NCBI RefSeq assembly: GCF_003060825.1
Contig: NZ_CP028922.1
Span: 511,001 to 575,000, forward strand
DNA length: 64,000 nucleotides
Reading direction: 5' to 3'
From: Paenibacillus sp. CAA11
GTDB taxonomy: Bacteria > Bacillota > Bacilli > Paenibacillales > Paenibacillaceae
Every line of letters starts with the position of its first letter. The first letter of the stretch is position 1. Positions 1 to 8,930 of the stretch are shown piece after piece. Position numbers and translations under genes: made by a program. Below the pieces are notes generated by a model that did not search any database, was not told where the DNA came from, and saw only the letters and a list, made by a program, of their open reading frames with translations.

Positions 1-441
1 GAACGGATAGTTATTGCTGTGCAGGAAGTCGATCACGGGATCATCCTTCCGGGAATACAGCAGAATAGCCCCGTCCACTCGTCTGCCGCGCAGGAGCCGG
101 GTCAGAGCTTCAAGCTCTTCCTTCTCGCTTGCTCCAGAGCTTAGCAGCACATCGTAGCCTGAACGGTTGGCCTGTGTAACAATTCCTCGAATCAAATCCA
201 TATAGAACAGGTTGGAGAACAGTTCTTCTGCCGGCTTCGGCAGGAGTACACAGATGCTGTTGGTTGTCTTTGATACCAGGCTCTTCGCCATGATATTGGG
301 ATGATAACCGAGCTGCTCCATGATTGCCTTGACTTTTCTTGAGGTTTCGACACTGATTCTGGGATGATTGGACAGTACCCTGGACACGGTGGAGGGCGAT
401 ACTCCGGCCTTCTTGGCGACATCCTTGATAGTAACAGCCAT
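1..441 (-). CDS. LacI/GalR-family transcriptional regulator (C-terminus beyond window)
   Basis: The N-terminal 147 residues are visible. They begin with a typical LacI helix-turn-helix (MAVTIKDVAKKAGVSPSTVS, then RVL), followed by the hinge helix and the start of the periplasmic-binding-protein-like effector domain (ICVLLPKPAEELFSN). The start at 441 has AGGAGG just upstream. The gene is divergent from the amylopullulanase gene. An AGCAAACGGTT motif lies 19-28 bp before its start, and matching GCAAACG motifs lie in the amylopullulanase and mdxE promoters, so autoregulation and control of the starch genes are inferred. A MalR-like maltodextrin-responsive repressor is the likely identity. The effector is not visible because the domain is truncated. 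Confidence 0.9.
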   Translation of the reverse strand, partial: MAVTIKDVAKKAGVSPSTVSRVLSNHPRISVETSRKVKAIMEQLGYHPNIMAKSLVSKTTNSICVLLPKPAEELFSNLFYMDLIRGIVTQANRSGYDVLLSSGASEKEELEALTRLLRGRRVDGAILLYSRKDDPVIDFLHSNNYPF

Positions 442-459
442 GAGAAACCTCCTTTATGG

Positions 460-469
460 AACCGTTTGC
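460..469 (-). promoter_or_regulatory. candidate LacI-type operator before the regulator gene
   Basis: Read on the minus strand this is GCAAACGGTT, sharing the GCAAACG core with sites at 685-698, 13099-13110 and 13226-13238. It lies downstream of a possible minus-strand promoter (TTTACT-17-TAAGAT) and just before the ribosome binding site of the regulator gene, so binding could act as an autoregulatory block. Inference from motif sharing. Confidence 0.5.
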
Positions 470-684
470 TTTCACATTGTAATCTTAATCTAAAGGCTGG
501 AGAAAGTAAATAGATAATCCAGTGAAACCACAGTATGAAAGGCTAATTGTTCATAAAAAGCTTAAAGATTAAAGCCGTTAGACAGAATGTACACACCAAT
601 AGGGAAAATAAGGATAAAGCAAATATTCTCAGGAATCACGAGTAATCAAGAGGAAATAGGAGAAATACAACTAATAAGGATAGA

Positions 685-721
685 TGCAAACGATTTACAA
701 AACCAGGAGATCAGATATAAT
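685..721 (+). promoter_or_regulatory. amylopullulanase promoter with overlapping LacI-type operator
   Basis: The -35 TTTACA (694-699) and -10 TATAAT (716-721) are separated by 16 bp, a strong sigma-A match. A GCAAACGATTTAC motif (686-698) covers the -35. The same GCAAACG-to-TTTACA overlap is seen in the mdxE promoter at 13099-13136. Predicted repression by the adjacent LacI regulator is inference. Confidence 0.7.
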
Positions 722-730
722 GCAAATTAA

Positions 731-744
731 ATAAAGCGCTTACT
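731..744 (+). promoter_or_regulatory. possible CcpA cre site near the amylopullulanase transcription start
   Basis: ATAAAGCGCTTACT matches 11 of 14 positions of the cre consensus TGWAANCGNTNWCA. It begins 10 bp after the -10. A GCGCTTTCC motif occupies the equivalent position in the mdxE promoter (13152-13160). This suggests catabolite repression of both genes. Weak match, so positional conservation is the main support. Confidence 0.4.
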
Positions 745-799
745 TGGTTGAGGTGGCTCGAGTGCAGCTTAAACCAAGGAAAGAGCTAACCTCAAGATT

Positions 800-809
800 C
801 AAACGTTTG
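800..809. promoter_or_regulatory. palindromic operator CAAACGTTTG
   Basis: A perfect 10-bp palindrome, typical of a LacI-family half-site pair, lies about 110 bp downstream of the -35 operator and before the amylopullulanase start. Together with the upstream site it could support DNA looping or a transcriptional roadblock. The mdxE leader has a comparable second site at 13226-13238. Confidence 0.5.
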
Positions 810-897
810 CGCTATGGAGGAATGGACAGACGTTCTTTTTTGCGTTTGGGGAGACCATGCTTACATTCATGCACGGTGTGAGGAGAGGGGATTACTT

Positions 898-3800
898 GTG
901 TTCATGGGAAAAAGGCGAGTGAAGTGGTTTTCAATGTGGATGGCGTTATTGCTGCTGCTAAGCACGATCGCGGGTTACAGTCCGGCATATGCGCTTGAGG
1001 GCACTGCCGAGCTTGACCCGGCAGTGCTGCAGAGCCCAGTATTTCAGGAGGACGGCTCAGTTCGTGTCACAGGGACTTCGGATTCAAGTCAGCTGTTTAT
1101 CGCTGGGAACTTTAATGGCTGGCAGGAATTCAAGGAGATGGCTCCAGTGGGCAGTTATGCGGATGGGGACACCACCAAGCATGTCTTTTCATACGTTATT
1201 TCAACAGCGGAGATTAGCGGGAGCAACGGTCTGGTGCTGTATAAGTATGCTCCTCAGCCAGCCTGGCACAATGACGAAGGACAAGACAACAGCTTTACGG
1301 ATGCTCTGAACAAGAATCCTCTTCAGGATGGCAACTCCGCTGTTCAGGTTCTGAAGATTGAGTCCTCCGGAGCACCTTGGGCCGCTGGACAGACCGTTCA
1401 ATTGAAAGCGCTTCATGGACAAGCGGAGGGCTCGCCGAAGGATGTGAGCGCAGAAGTGGAGTGGACGACAGATCACGCTATGGTGAAGATTGATTCTCAG
1501 GGTAAGGCAGTGATTGATGCTGCAGCTCCTTCGGGACCCGTGCAGGTGACTGCAGCTTACCAAGGAATCACGGTTCATCAGCAGTTTGAGATTGCCGGAA
1601 CTCCCGATCCGGCTGAGCAGTTCACTTATCGGATTCACTATTATAGGCATGACGGCAAGGCCAGGGATTGGAACCTATGGATCTGGCTTGACGGTAAGGA
1701 TGGCCAAGGCTATTTCTTCGATGAAGGGCAGGACGATCACGGCTTTGCTGTGGCGAACGTGACGCTGCCTGCGTCCAAGATCAACCTGATTACCCGGCTC
1801 AGCACTGCTGGCAATGATTGGCAATCTCAGGAGATGACCCGTTCCTTCCGTATGCCTCAGGGACAGCAGCAGGCGGACCTCTGGCTGCTGCAGGATGATC
1901 CGGCCGTATACAGCCAGCTGCCGGATACCTCTCCTAAGTTCCGCGCAGTACAAGCGGATGCTGTCGATATGCTGAATGCGGAGGCTAGTGCTGAAGTGAC
2001 CGAGGAGGATGCGGCGACCGCGGTGCTGAAGGACGCGGTCACAGGCGAGGAGCTTAGCGTATCCGCGGTCAAGACAGGCGATCACAAGCTGAACGTGCAG
2101 CTGCTGCAGCCTGAGCAGTTTGATGTTACGCATGAATATATGCTCTCTACCCGCCATTTGGGAGAGACAAAGGTAACGATGCGCAAAATACTGGACGATC
2201 CGAAATATTACTATAACGGGGACGACCTGGGTCTGACTTACAGTGCTCAGGAGAGCGTCTTTAAAGTATGGGCGCCTACGGCGAAGAAAGTCAGCACGGT
2301 AATCTACGATACCGCCGGAGCTTATAACGAGAACGGAACGGTGCAGGATCATTCGGGCGGAAGCGAAAACAAGATGACCCGAGGCGAACATGGGGTCTGG
2401 GAGGCCACGGTTCCTGGCGACTTGAGCGGCAAGTTTTACATGTACAAAGCTGAGTTTGCCGATGGGGCCGTTAACTATGCCGTAGATCCTTATGCCCGGG
2501 CAGTATCGGCGAATGGACAGCGCACGGCGATTGTGGATCTGGCCCGTACAAATCCGGCAGCCTGGAACCCTGAGGAGAAGCCGGCCATGGTCTCACCGAA
2601 CGATGCGATTATTTATGAGCTGCATGTCCGTGATTTCTCGGTCAGCCCCGATTCAGGCATGACGAACAAGGGGAAATTCAAAGCCTTTACAGAGAGGGGC
2701 ACGAGGACAGCGCAGGGTGCCTCAACCGGAATTGATCATTTGAAGGAACTGGGGGTTACTCATGTTCATCTGCTGCCTTCTTACGACTTTAAGACGGTGA
2801 ATGAGCTGACGGTGGATGATCCGGCTTCCCCGAATCCGAAGTTCAACTGGGGCTATGATCCGCAGAACTATAACGTGCCGGAGGGCTCCTATTCCACAGA
2901 TCCGGCCAATCCCAGCACAAGAATTGCAGAGTTCAAAGAGATGGTGCAGGCCCTCCATGACGAGGGCATACGGGTAGTGATGGATGTGGTGTATAACCAT
3001 ACTTTTTCTATAGAGGAGGGGCCATTCAATAAGCTTGTGCCGGGTTATTATTACCGGACCAACGAAGCCGGACAGTTCACCAATGCAACCGGCGTAGGCA
3101 ACGAGGTGGCCTCGGAACGGCCTATGGTCAGCAAGTATATTCAGGACTCGGTCATGTACTGGGCCAAGGAGTATGGAATTGACGGCTTCCGGTTCGACCT
3201 CATGGGCCTCGTCGATGTGAATACGATGTCAAGCCTGACCTCCAAGCTGCATGAACAGGTGGACCCTTCCATAATCGTCTATGGCGAACCGTGGGATATG
3301 TCTGGCACGCCGCTGCCTCAGGATCAGAAGTCCATCAAGGGATCGCAGCGGGGCAAGAGCTTTGGCGTATTCAACGATGACCTCCGCGGAGCGATCAAGG
3401 GAGACAGCGATGGAGCTGGCAAGGGCTTTGCCACTGGCGCATCCGGACAAGAAGGCGCTGTTCTACAAGGCGTTCGCGGCGCGGTGGACACCTTCGCAGA
3501 TACGCCCTCCGAATCGGTAAGCTACGTGACCGCCCACGACAATTTGAATCTGTGGGATAAAGTGATTGCCACCATGGGCCTTAACGATCAGCTGGGCATG
3601 CTCCATATGAAGGATGGCGTGCTTGCAGATGGAGGCAGTGTGGAGGAGGCGGCAGCCAAGGCTGCGCCTTATCTCGGAGTAGGCTCGGGCAACGAGGTGC
3701 TAAGCCACGAAGCGGTGAAGCGTTCTCTGCTGGCGAACGGCATCGTCCTTACCTCTCAGGGCATTCCGTTCCTCCACGCAGGAGATGAGCTGCTGCGGAC

Positions 3801-6800
3801 CAAGTATGGCGATCATAACAGCTATAAGAGCCCTGACGTCATCAACCAAATCCGCTGGGATAACAAGGATCAGTTTGGCCAGGTGTTCGACTATTACCGG
3901 GGACTGATCGAGCTTCGCAAATCACACCCGGCCTTCAGGCTGAATACGAAGCAGGCGGTAGAGCAGCATTTTCAGGTGCTTAAATCCGATGGCAACGTAG
4001 TGGCCTTCCAGCTGAAAAATTATGCAGGCGGCGACAGCTGGAAGAATATCGTTGTCATTTACAACGCGAATCTGGATACCCGCACAGTCTCCCTGCCGGG
4101 TGACGGCACCTGGAACATTGTCGTCAATGACCGGGCGGCGGGAACGAAGGTGCTGGATACCGTCTCCGGTGGAAGCTTTGCAGCGCCGGGACTTGCAGTC
4201 ACCGTCCTGTATGATGAGGCTGCGGCCGAATATACTCCGGTAGCGACTGAGATTACGCTGCCTGCAGCTGAACTGGGGCTGGCTCCCGGTTCATCCAAGC
4301 TGCTGTCCGCTGTGGTTAAGGACCAGCATGGCAAGGTGATGCCGGGAGCCAAGGTGAGCTATGAATCTTCGAATCCGGGGGTGGCCAAAGTTAGCCCGAA
4401 CGGCTTGATTCAGGCGCTGAAGGAGGGGACGGCGGTGATTACCGCGGTCTCGGGAAATGCCAAGAAGACGGTCACCGTGCATGTAGGCAAGCTCGAACCT
4501 GCGAAGATCACGATTACTGGGGCAGACACTGTATACCCAGGGCAGTCCATGAAGCTGACGGCAACGGTGCGTGATCAATATGGCCAGCTGATGACGGGAC
4601 CGTCTGTAACGTGGGCGAGCTCTGCTCCGTCCATCGCCAAGGTGGGCTCAGCCGGCGATGTTACGGCGATTAAGCCGGGAAGGGTTACGATTACGGCAGC
4701 TGCCGGCAAGGTCAAGGCCGAGAAGCAGCTGACCGTTCAAGCCTTTGTGCAGAAGACCGTACAGCTGCACTACATCCGGCCCGATCAGGATTATACGGAT
4801 TGGAATCTGTGGATATGGGGAACGGGCGGCGTCAGTGATGGCCAGGTTGATTTTACCGTAAAGGACGGCGTGGCTGTTGCCAACATCAAGACGGCTCCAG
4901 ACAGCAGCAGCGTAGGCTTTGTGCTGCGCAAGGGAACGGACTGGAACACGGCGAAGCAGGATATTCAGGATGACCGCTATATCTCCATTCCCGCAGGACA
5001 GACCTTTGTGAAGGCTCGTGTAACCAGCATGGTCAAGGAGATTGCCAGCGTGCCTGCCTTGAATGGACCTGTCCTTGAAGATGGCAGCATTAATTTCTAT
5101 TTCAGGGATGACGCTCTGTTCCGGGACAACCGGATGCAGGAACTGGAAGGCGTGAAGCTGCGCCTGGCAGCAGAGGGCCAGCAGCCTGAGGAATTTGAGA
5201 TGACTTATGATGCGGCTGGAGAGTATTTTGCCTATACCGTGAACCAAGCCAGGGAAGGGACCTACCGCTATTCGTTCCTGGTAACCAAGAAGGGGCAGAC
5301 CGAGGAGGTGCTTGATCTGTGGAATCCGCTGCAGGAAGGCGGTAAATCCCTGCTTGTGTATGAGAAGCCGCAGCTGAACGTGGCAGCTTCCATTCTGCCG
5401 AACGCTTTGAACTTGCGCATCTCTGCTAGGCAGAATGCTGTGCTGAAGCTGGATGTCGGCGGAGAGGGAGCAGTTAAGCTCCGGGAAGCTTACGCCGATC
5501 TTACTCCGCTAGGAGGAGAGGCTAAGGCGGTGATCGATCTAGAGCTGATGCAGCGCACCATCTCCGTGAAGGATACGGTAGCTCCCGGACCGAAGCAGCT
5601 GCGTGTGACCGTAGTGGATAAATACGGCAATAAGCACACTGCAGCAGCCGAAGTAACTGTAGTGCCGCAGCAGCCTGCCTGCCCGGACGATTTTGACTGG
5701 GATGAAGCCAGAATATATTTCCTGCTGACCGATCGCTTCTTTAACGGAGACACAAGCAATGACAATTCCAAGAGTATTCCAGGCAGCCTGGATCTGAATC
5801 AGCCAGAGGCGTATCACGGCGGAGACATCCGGGGGATTATTCAGAGGCTGGATTACCTGGATCAACTGGGCATCAACACGATCTGGATCACCCCGATTGT
5901 CGATAACATTGATTATGATGTCAGACACGGGAAGACCGGGGTCCAGTACGGCTATCATGGCTACTGGGCTCAGGACTTCACCCGGATGGACGAACATTTG
6001 GGCGATACCGAAGACATGAAGGACCTGATTGAACAAGCCCATAAGCGGGGCATGAAGATCATGGTAGATGTTGTGCTGAACCATGCCGGCTATGGGATGA
6101 AGCTGACCGATCCGCAGCTGGGCCTTCCAGGCTATCCTTCAATGGAGGATCGCGAGCGGTTTGCGGATATGCTGCGCAGCGGGGGAAGTGATACGGTGCA
6201 GGGAGAGCTGGCCGGACTGCCGGATTTCATGACCGAGGACCCTGCGGTGCGGGAGCGCCTGATCCAGTGGCAGGTCGATTGGCTGGATAAGGTGAGAACC
6301 GATGCGGGGGAGACCATTGACTATTTCCGCGTAGATACCGTTAAGCATGTGGATCATACGACCTGGATGGCTTTCAAAAATGCACTCACGGAGATCAAGC
6401 CTGATTTCAAGCTGATCGGCGAGTATTTCGGCGCCTCGGCAGACAATCATGGCGATTACTGGGGCCAGGGACAGATGGATTCCCTGCTGGATTTCCAGTT
6501 CAAGGAGAAGGCCAAGGAATTCGTGAACGGCAATCTTGAGGCCGTAGAGAAATATCTGGAGCAGCGGAATGCTCTCCTCTCCAATGATAAGACACTGGGC
6601 CAATTCTTAAGCAGTCATGACGAGGACGGGTTCCTGTCCGAGCTGGTAGGCGGGGATACCGGGAAGCTTAAGGTAGCAGCAGCGCTGCAGATCACAAGCA
6701 AAGGCCAGCCGGTTGTCTATTACGGAGAAGAGCTTGGACAATCAGGCAAAAATGCGGGGGATATGGATCAAGGCCAATTCAGCGGCAACCGTGACGATAT

Positions 6801-8388
6801 GCCATGGGATAAGCTGGATGCCAAGGACCCGGCAGCTCTGGCGATCCATGATCATTATGCCAAGCTGTTAAATATCCGTGAGCGGCATTCGAAGGTCTTC
6901 GCCAAGGGCTCGCGCAGTCAAATCGGCGGCTCTGATGAAGAGAAGTACCTGGTCTTTGAACGAACCTACAACAAGGATACCGTGCTTGTTGGGCTCAATG
7001 TTGATTCTACCGGGCAGAAGATCACCTTCGGGACCCCATTTGCGGGTGGAACGAAGCTGGTCGATGAATACAATGGGCAGAAATACACCGTAGATGCTAA
7101 CGGAAAGATTACGCTGACCCTTCCGGGAAGGGATCAGGGCGGCACCGTCATTCTGGCGAAGGATGGGAGCGCCGTGCCGGAGCCGAATACGCCGCCAGGA
7201 TCGGCACCTTCCGGCAATACCTCATCGCCTGCCGCTACCGATGGCTCGCAGCCTCCGGTCCTGGCTAAGGATGTTCTGCGGATTGCAGAGCCGAAGGCGG
7301 TAGGCGGCGTGATCGCGGTCATGCTGGAGCAAGGCTTGCAGGAGCTTCAGCTTCCGATCAGCGCAGCGGCCCTGGATGGGCGCACCCATCTGCGCGTGAC
7401 CGGTGAAGCCTTCCGCGCCGAGCTTCCGGCCGCCGTCCTGGAGCAGGCCAAAGCGCTGCTGCCTGAGGCTAAGCGCACAGGAGCCTGGCTCGCAGTTCGC
7501 GTAGAGCGGGCTGAAATGGCGCAGCCTCAAGGCCAGGCTGACGGCTCGCTTCGCGTCATTCCAGCCGGGGCGGCTGTACGGTTCAGCCTTGCATTGGTGC
7601 TGGCGGATGGCAGCCGTCAGGAGCTGGAGCGCTTCACCAGTCCGGTGGCGCTGAGCCTTCAGGCTGACGCTGCCTCGGCCTTAGATCGCTCCCTGCTCAG
7701 CATTTATTCCCTTGGCGCTGACGGCGCCAGAGCTTATGCCGGAGGCGCATGGGTAGACGGTCAGCTTACGGTGAAGGTCGGTCAGCCGGGCATCTATGGG
7801 GTGCTCGCCTATGACAAAACCTTCAAGGATGTGCCTGCCGGACACTGGGCCGCGCAGGCGATCAAAGCTATGAGCGCCCGCCATGTTGTGAAGGGCGTGG
7901 CGACGGACGCTTTTGCGCCAGAGCGTGAGGTCACGCGGGCGGAATTCGCGGCCCTGCTGGTCCGCGCGCTGGGCCTGCCTGACGCTGCGGCGTCGGCAGC
8001 GAAGGGTGCGGGCGCCTTCAAGGACGTGCCGGCCTCGTCCTGGTACGCGGAGGCTACAGGGGCGGCCAGCCAGGCCGGCCTGGTGAAGGGCCGCCCGGAC
8101 GGCACCTTCGGCGCGCAGGAGCGCATCACCCGCGAGGAGATGGCGGTGATGCTGGTTCGCGCCTACGCGGAGCTTGCGGGCGGGAATGCCGCGGCGCTGA
8201 GCCAGCAGCCGGCGGCACCGCGATTCGGCGATGCGGCCAGCCTGTCGCCGTGGGCGAGGGACGCGGCCGTGCAGGCGTCCGGCCTCGGCCTGATAAAGGG
8301 CCGCCCGGGCGGGCAATTCGCGCCCAAGGCCTATCTGACGCGGGCCGAGAGCGCGCAGCTCCTGGCCAATCTGTTATTAGCTAGATAG
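898..8388 (+). CDS. secreted amylopullulanase with SLH cell-surface anchor
   Basis: A giant extracellular enzyme hydrolysing alpha-1,6 and alpha-1,4 links of starch and pullulan. Residues are numbered from an in-frame ATG at 814, but GTG 898 has the better ribosome site (AGGAGAGGGG, 881-890) and directly precedes the signal peptide (ends SPAYA, about residue 61), giving about 2,496 residues. Order: X25/CBM48-like module (75-176), Ig-like domain (178-262), CBM41 (270-364), CBM48-like (459-570), and a GH13 type I pullulanase domain with FNWGYDP and catalytic Asp795, Glu825 and Asp909. Then come two Big_2 domains (1143-1308), a second CBM41 (1313-1406) and a GH13 alpha-amylase domain with Asp1841, Glu1870 and Asp1936. 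A Pro/Ser-rich linker (~2119-2148) and three SLH repeats (2335-2524) close the protein. Its promoter matches that of the maltodextrin transporter, placing it at the start of the starch pathway. Confidence 0.93.
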   Translation: MFMGKRRVKWFSMWMALLLLLSTIAGYSPAYALEGTAELDPAVLQSPVFQEDGSVRVTGTSDSSQLFIAGNFNGWQEFKEMAPVGSYADGDTTKHVFSYVISTAEISGSNGLVLYKYAPQPAWHNDEGQDNSFTDALNKNPLQDGNSAVQVLKIESSGAPWAAGQTVQLKALHGQAEGSPKDVSAEVEWTTDHAMVKIDSQGKAVIDAAAPSGPVQVTAAYQGITVHQQFEIAGTPDPAEQFTYRIHYYRHDGKARDWNLWIWLDGKDGQGYFFDEGQDDHGFAVANVTLPASKINLITRLSTAGNDWQSQEMTRSFRMPQGQQQADLWLLQDDPAVYSQLPDTSPKFRAVQADAVDMLNAEASAEVTEEDAATAVLKDAVTGEELSVSAVKTGDHKLNVQLLQPEQFDVTHEYMLSTRHLGETKVTMRKILDDPKYYYNGDDLGLTYSAQESVFKVWAPTAKKVSTVIYDTAGAYNENGTVQDHSGGSENKMTRGEHGVWEATVPGDLSGKFYMYKAEFADGAVNYAVDPYARAVSANGQRTAIVDLARTNPAAWNPEEKPAMVSPNDAIIYELHVRDFSVSPDSGMTNKGKFKAFTERGTRTAQGASTGIDHLKELGVTHVHLLPSYDFKTVNELTVDDPASPNPKFNWGYDPQNYNVPEGSYSTDPANPSTRIAEFKEMVQALHDEGIRVVMDVVYNHTFSIEEGPFNKLVPGYYYRTNEAGQFTNATGVGNEVASERPMVSKYIQDSVMYWAKEYGIDGFRFDLMGLVDVNTMSSLTSKLHEQVDPSIIVYGEPWDMSGTPLPQDQKSIKGSQRGKSFGVFNDDLRGAIKGDSDGAGKGFATGASGQEGAVLQGVRGAVDTFADTPSESVSYVTAHDNLNLWDKVIATMGLNDQLGMLHMKDGVLADGGSVEEAAAKAAPYLGVGSGNEVLSHEAVKRSLLANGIVLTSQGIPFLHAGDELLRTKYGDHNSYKSPDVINQIRWDNKDQFGQVFDYYRGLIELRKSHPAFRLNTKQAVEQHFQVLKSDGNVVAFQLKNYAGGDSWKNIVVIYNANLDTRTVSLPGDGTWNIVVNDRAAGTKVLDTVSGGSFAAPGLAVTVLYDEAAAEYTPVATEITLPAAELGLAPGSSKLLSAVVKDQHGKVMPGAKVSYESSNPGVAKVSPNGLIQALKEGTAVITAVSGNAKKTVTVHVGKLEPAKITITGADTVYPGQSMKLTATVRDQYGQLMTGPSVTWASSAPSIAKVGSAGDVTAIKPGRVTITAAAGKVKAEKQLTVQAFVQKTVQLHYIRPDQDYTDWNLWIWGTGGVSDGQVDFTVKDGVAVANIKTAPDSSSVGFVLRKGTDWNTAKQDIQDDRYISIPAGQTFVKARVTSMVKEIASVPALNGPVLEDGSINFYFRDDALFRDNRMQELEGVKLRLAAEGQQPEEFEMTYDAAGEYFAYTVNQAREGTYRYSFLVTKKGQTEEVLDLWNPLQEGGKSLLVYEKPQLNVAASILPNALNLRISARQNAVLKLDVGGEGAVKLREAYADLTPLGGEAKAVIDLELMQRTISVKDTVAPGPKQLRVTVVDKYGNKHTAAAEVTVVPQQPACPDDFDWDEARIYFLLTDRFFNGDTSNDNSKSIPGSLDLNQPEAYHGGDIRGIIQRLDYLDQLGINTIWITPIVDNIDYDVRHGKTGVQYGYHGYWAQDFTRMDEHLGDTEDMKDLIEQAHKRGMKIMVDVVLNHAGYGMKLTDPQLGLPGYPSMEDRERFADMLRSGGSDTVQGELAGLPDFMTEDPAVRERLIQWQVDWLDKVRTDAGETIDYFRVDTVKHVDHTTWMAFKNALTEIKPDFKLIGEYFGASADNHGDYWGQGQMDSLLDFQFKEKAKEFVNGNLEAVEKYLEQRNALLSNDKTLGQFLSSHDEDGFLSELVGGDTGKLKVAAALQITSKGQPVVYYGEELGQSGKNAGDMDQGQFSGNRDDMPWDKLDAKDPAALAIHDHYAKLLNIRERHSKVFAKGSRSQIGGSDEEKYLVFERTYNKDTVLVGLNVDSTGQKITFGTPFAGGTKLVDEYNGQKYTVDANGKITLTLPGRDQGGTVILAKDGSAVPEPNTPPGSAPSGNTSSPAATDGSQPPVLAKDVLRIAEPKAVGGVIAVMLEQGLQELQLPISAAALDGRTHLRVTGEAFRAELPAAVLEQAKALLPEAKRTGAWLAVRVERAEMAQPQGQADGSLRVIPAGAAVRFSLALVLADGSRQELERFTSPVALSLQADAASALDRSLLSIYSLGADGARAYAGGAWVDGQLTVKVGQPGIYGVLAYDKTFKDVPAGHWAAQAIKAMSARHVVKGVATDAFAPEREVTRAEFAALLVRALGLPDAAASAAKGAGAFKDVPASSWYAEATGAASQAGLVKGRPDGTFGAQERITREEMAVMLVRAYAELAGGNAAALSQQPAAPRFGDAASLSPWARDAAVQASGLGLIKGRPGGQFAPKAYLTRAESAQLLANLLLAR

Positions 8389-8395
8389 CCCCTAA

Positions 8396-8740
8396 CTATG
8401 CGAAGAGGCATTCTTCCTGTAAATGCTCAGGAAGGAATGCCTCTTTTTTAATAGGATCATAGCTGATAAATACAGGGAAAAACTTAGGGGAGACTATGAA
8501 GGAGAGCGATTCGCCATTCCGGTTCTGATAGGATACGAAGTAATCTCCGAATTCAGGTACATATTCGATGTCTTTGAAGGTTAAGCCATCATCTCTGTAC
8601 ATCATGAATACATAGATGCGGGAAGACGAGAGGGCAGTTATCTTTTGAATAGCCGGAATTTGCTCTAGAAGGAAGAATGCGAACAGAATGAACAGAATGA
8701 GCATCACTCTTTTCAATTTGCTAGGACGTTTGTCCTTCAT
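8396..8740 (-). CDS. small membrane-anchored protein of unknown function
   Basis: 114 residues: a basic N-terminus (MKDKRPSKLKR), one hydrophobic segment (residues ~11-30) and an extracytoplasmic domain of about 80 residues with no motif I recognise. The size and layout resemble small DUF3139-like Bacillus proteins, but I cannot assign the family. GGAGGG lies upstream and an in-frame stop before ATG 8740 fixes the start. The last residues are encoded across the hairpin that terminates the amylopullulanase gene. Confidence 0.6.
   Translation of the reverse strand: MKDKRPSKLKRVMLILFILFAFFLLEQIPAIQKITALSSSRIYVFMMYRDDGLTFKDIEYVPEFGDYFVSYQNRNGESLSFIVSPKFFPVFISYDPIKKEAFLPEHLQEECLFA
8404..8449 (+). 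terminator. amylopullulanase terminator
   Basis: A 16-bp stem (8404-8419 with 8428-8443) is followed by a T run. It sits 16 bp after the amylopullulanase stop. It also lies inside the 3' coding end of the convergent small gene at 8396-8740, so part of the stem is translated on the other strand. Confidence 0.85.
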
Positions 8741-8863
8741 TATTCACCATTCACCCTCCTATATAGATTGAATGCCCTAACAACACGATAAATGATCCAG
8801 CAAGGTTGTTCAACTTAAACTTAACGGGATGGAATCGCTGTACGCCCCGAATGCAAAGGGAAA

Positions 8864-8893
8864 GCTGGCCCCGATCCATGATCAGACGCCAGC
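8864..8893 (-). terminator. weak terminator after the chemotaxis receptor gene
   Basis: On the minus strand GCTGGC and GCCAGC pair around an 18-nt loop, followed by TTTCCCTTT. It is 38 bp beyond the receptor stop. The stem is short and the T tract interrupted, so the call is tentative. Confidence 0.35.
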
Positions 8894-8930
8894 CTCTATG
8901 CTCCTTCTTATGGCTTACCCAAACTGATGT

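Noticed and set aside
7681..8316. 211-codon frame antisense to the SLH domains
   Set aside because: Arg/Gly/His-rich composition caused by the GC-rich SLH coding sequence.
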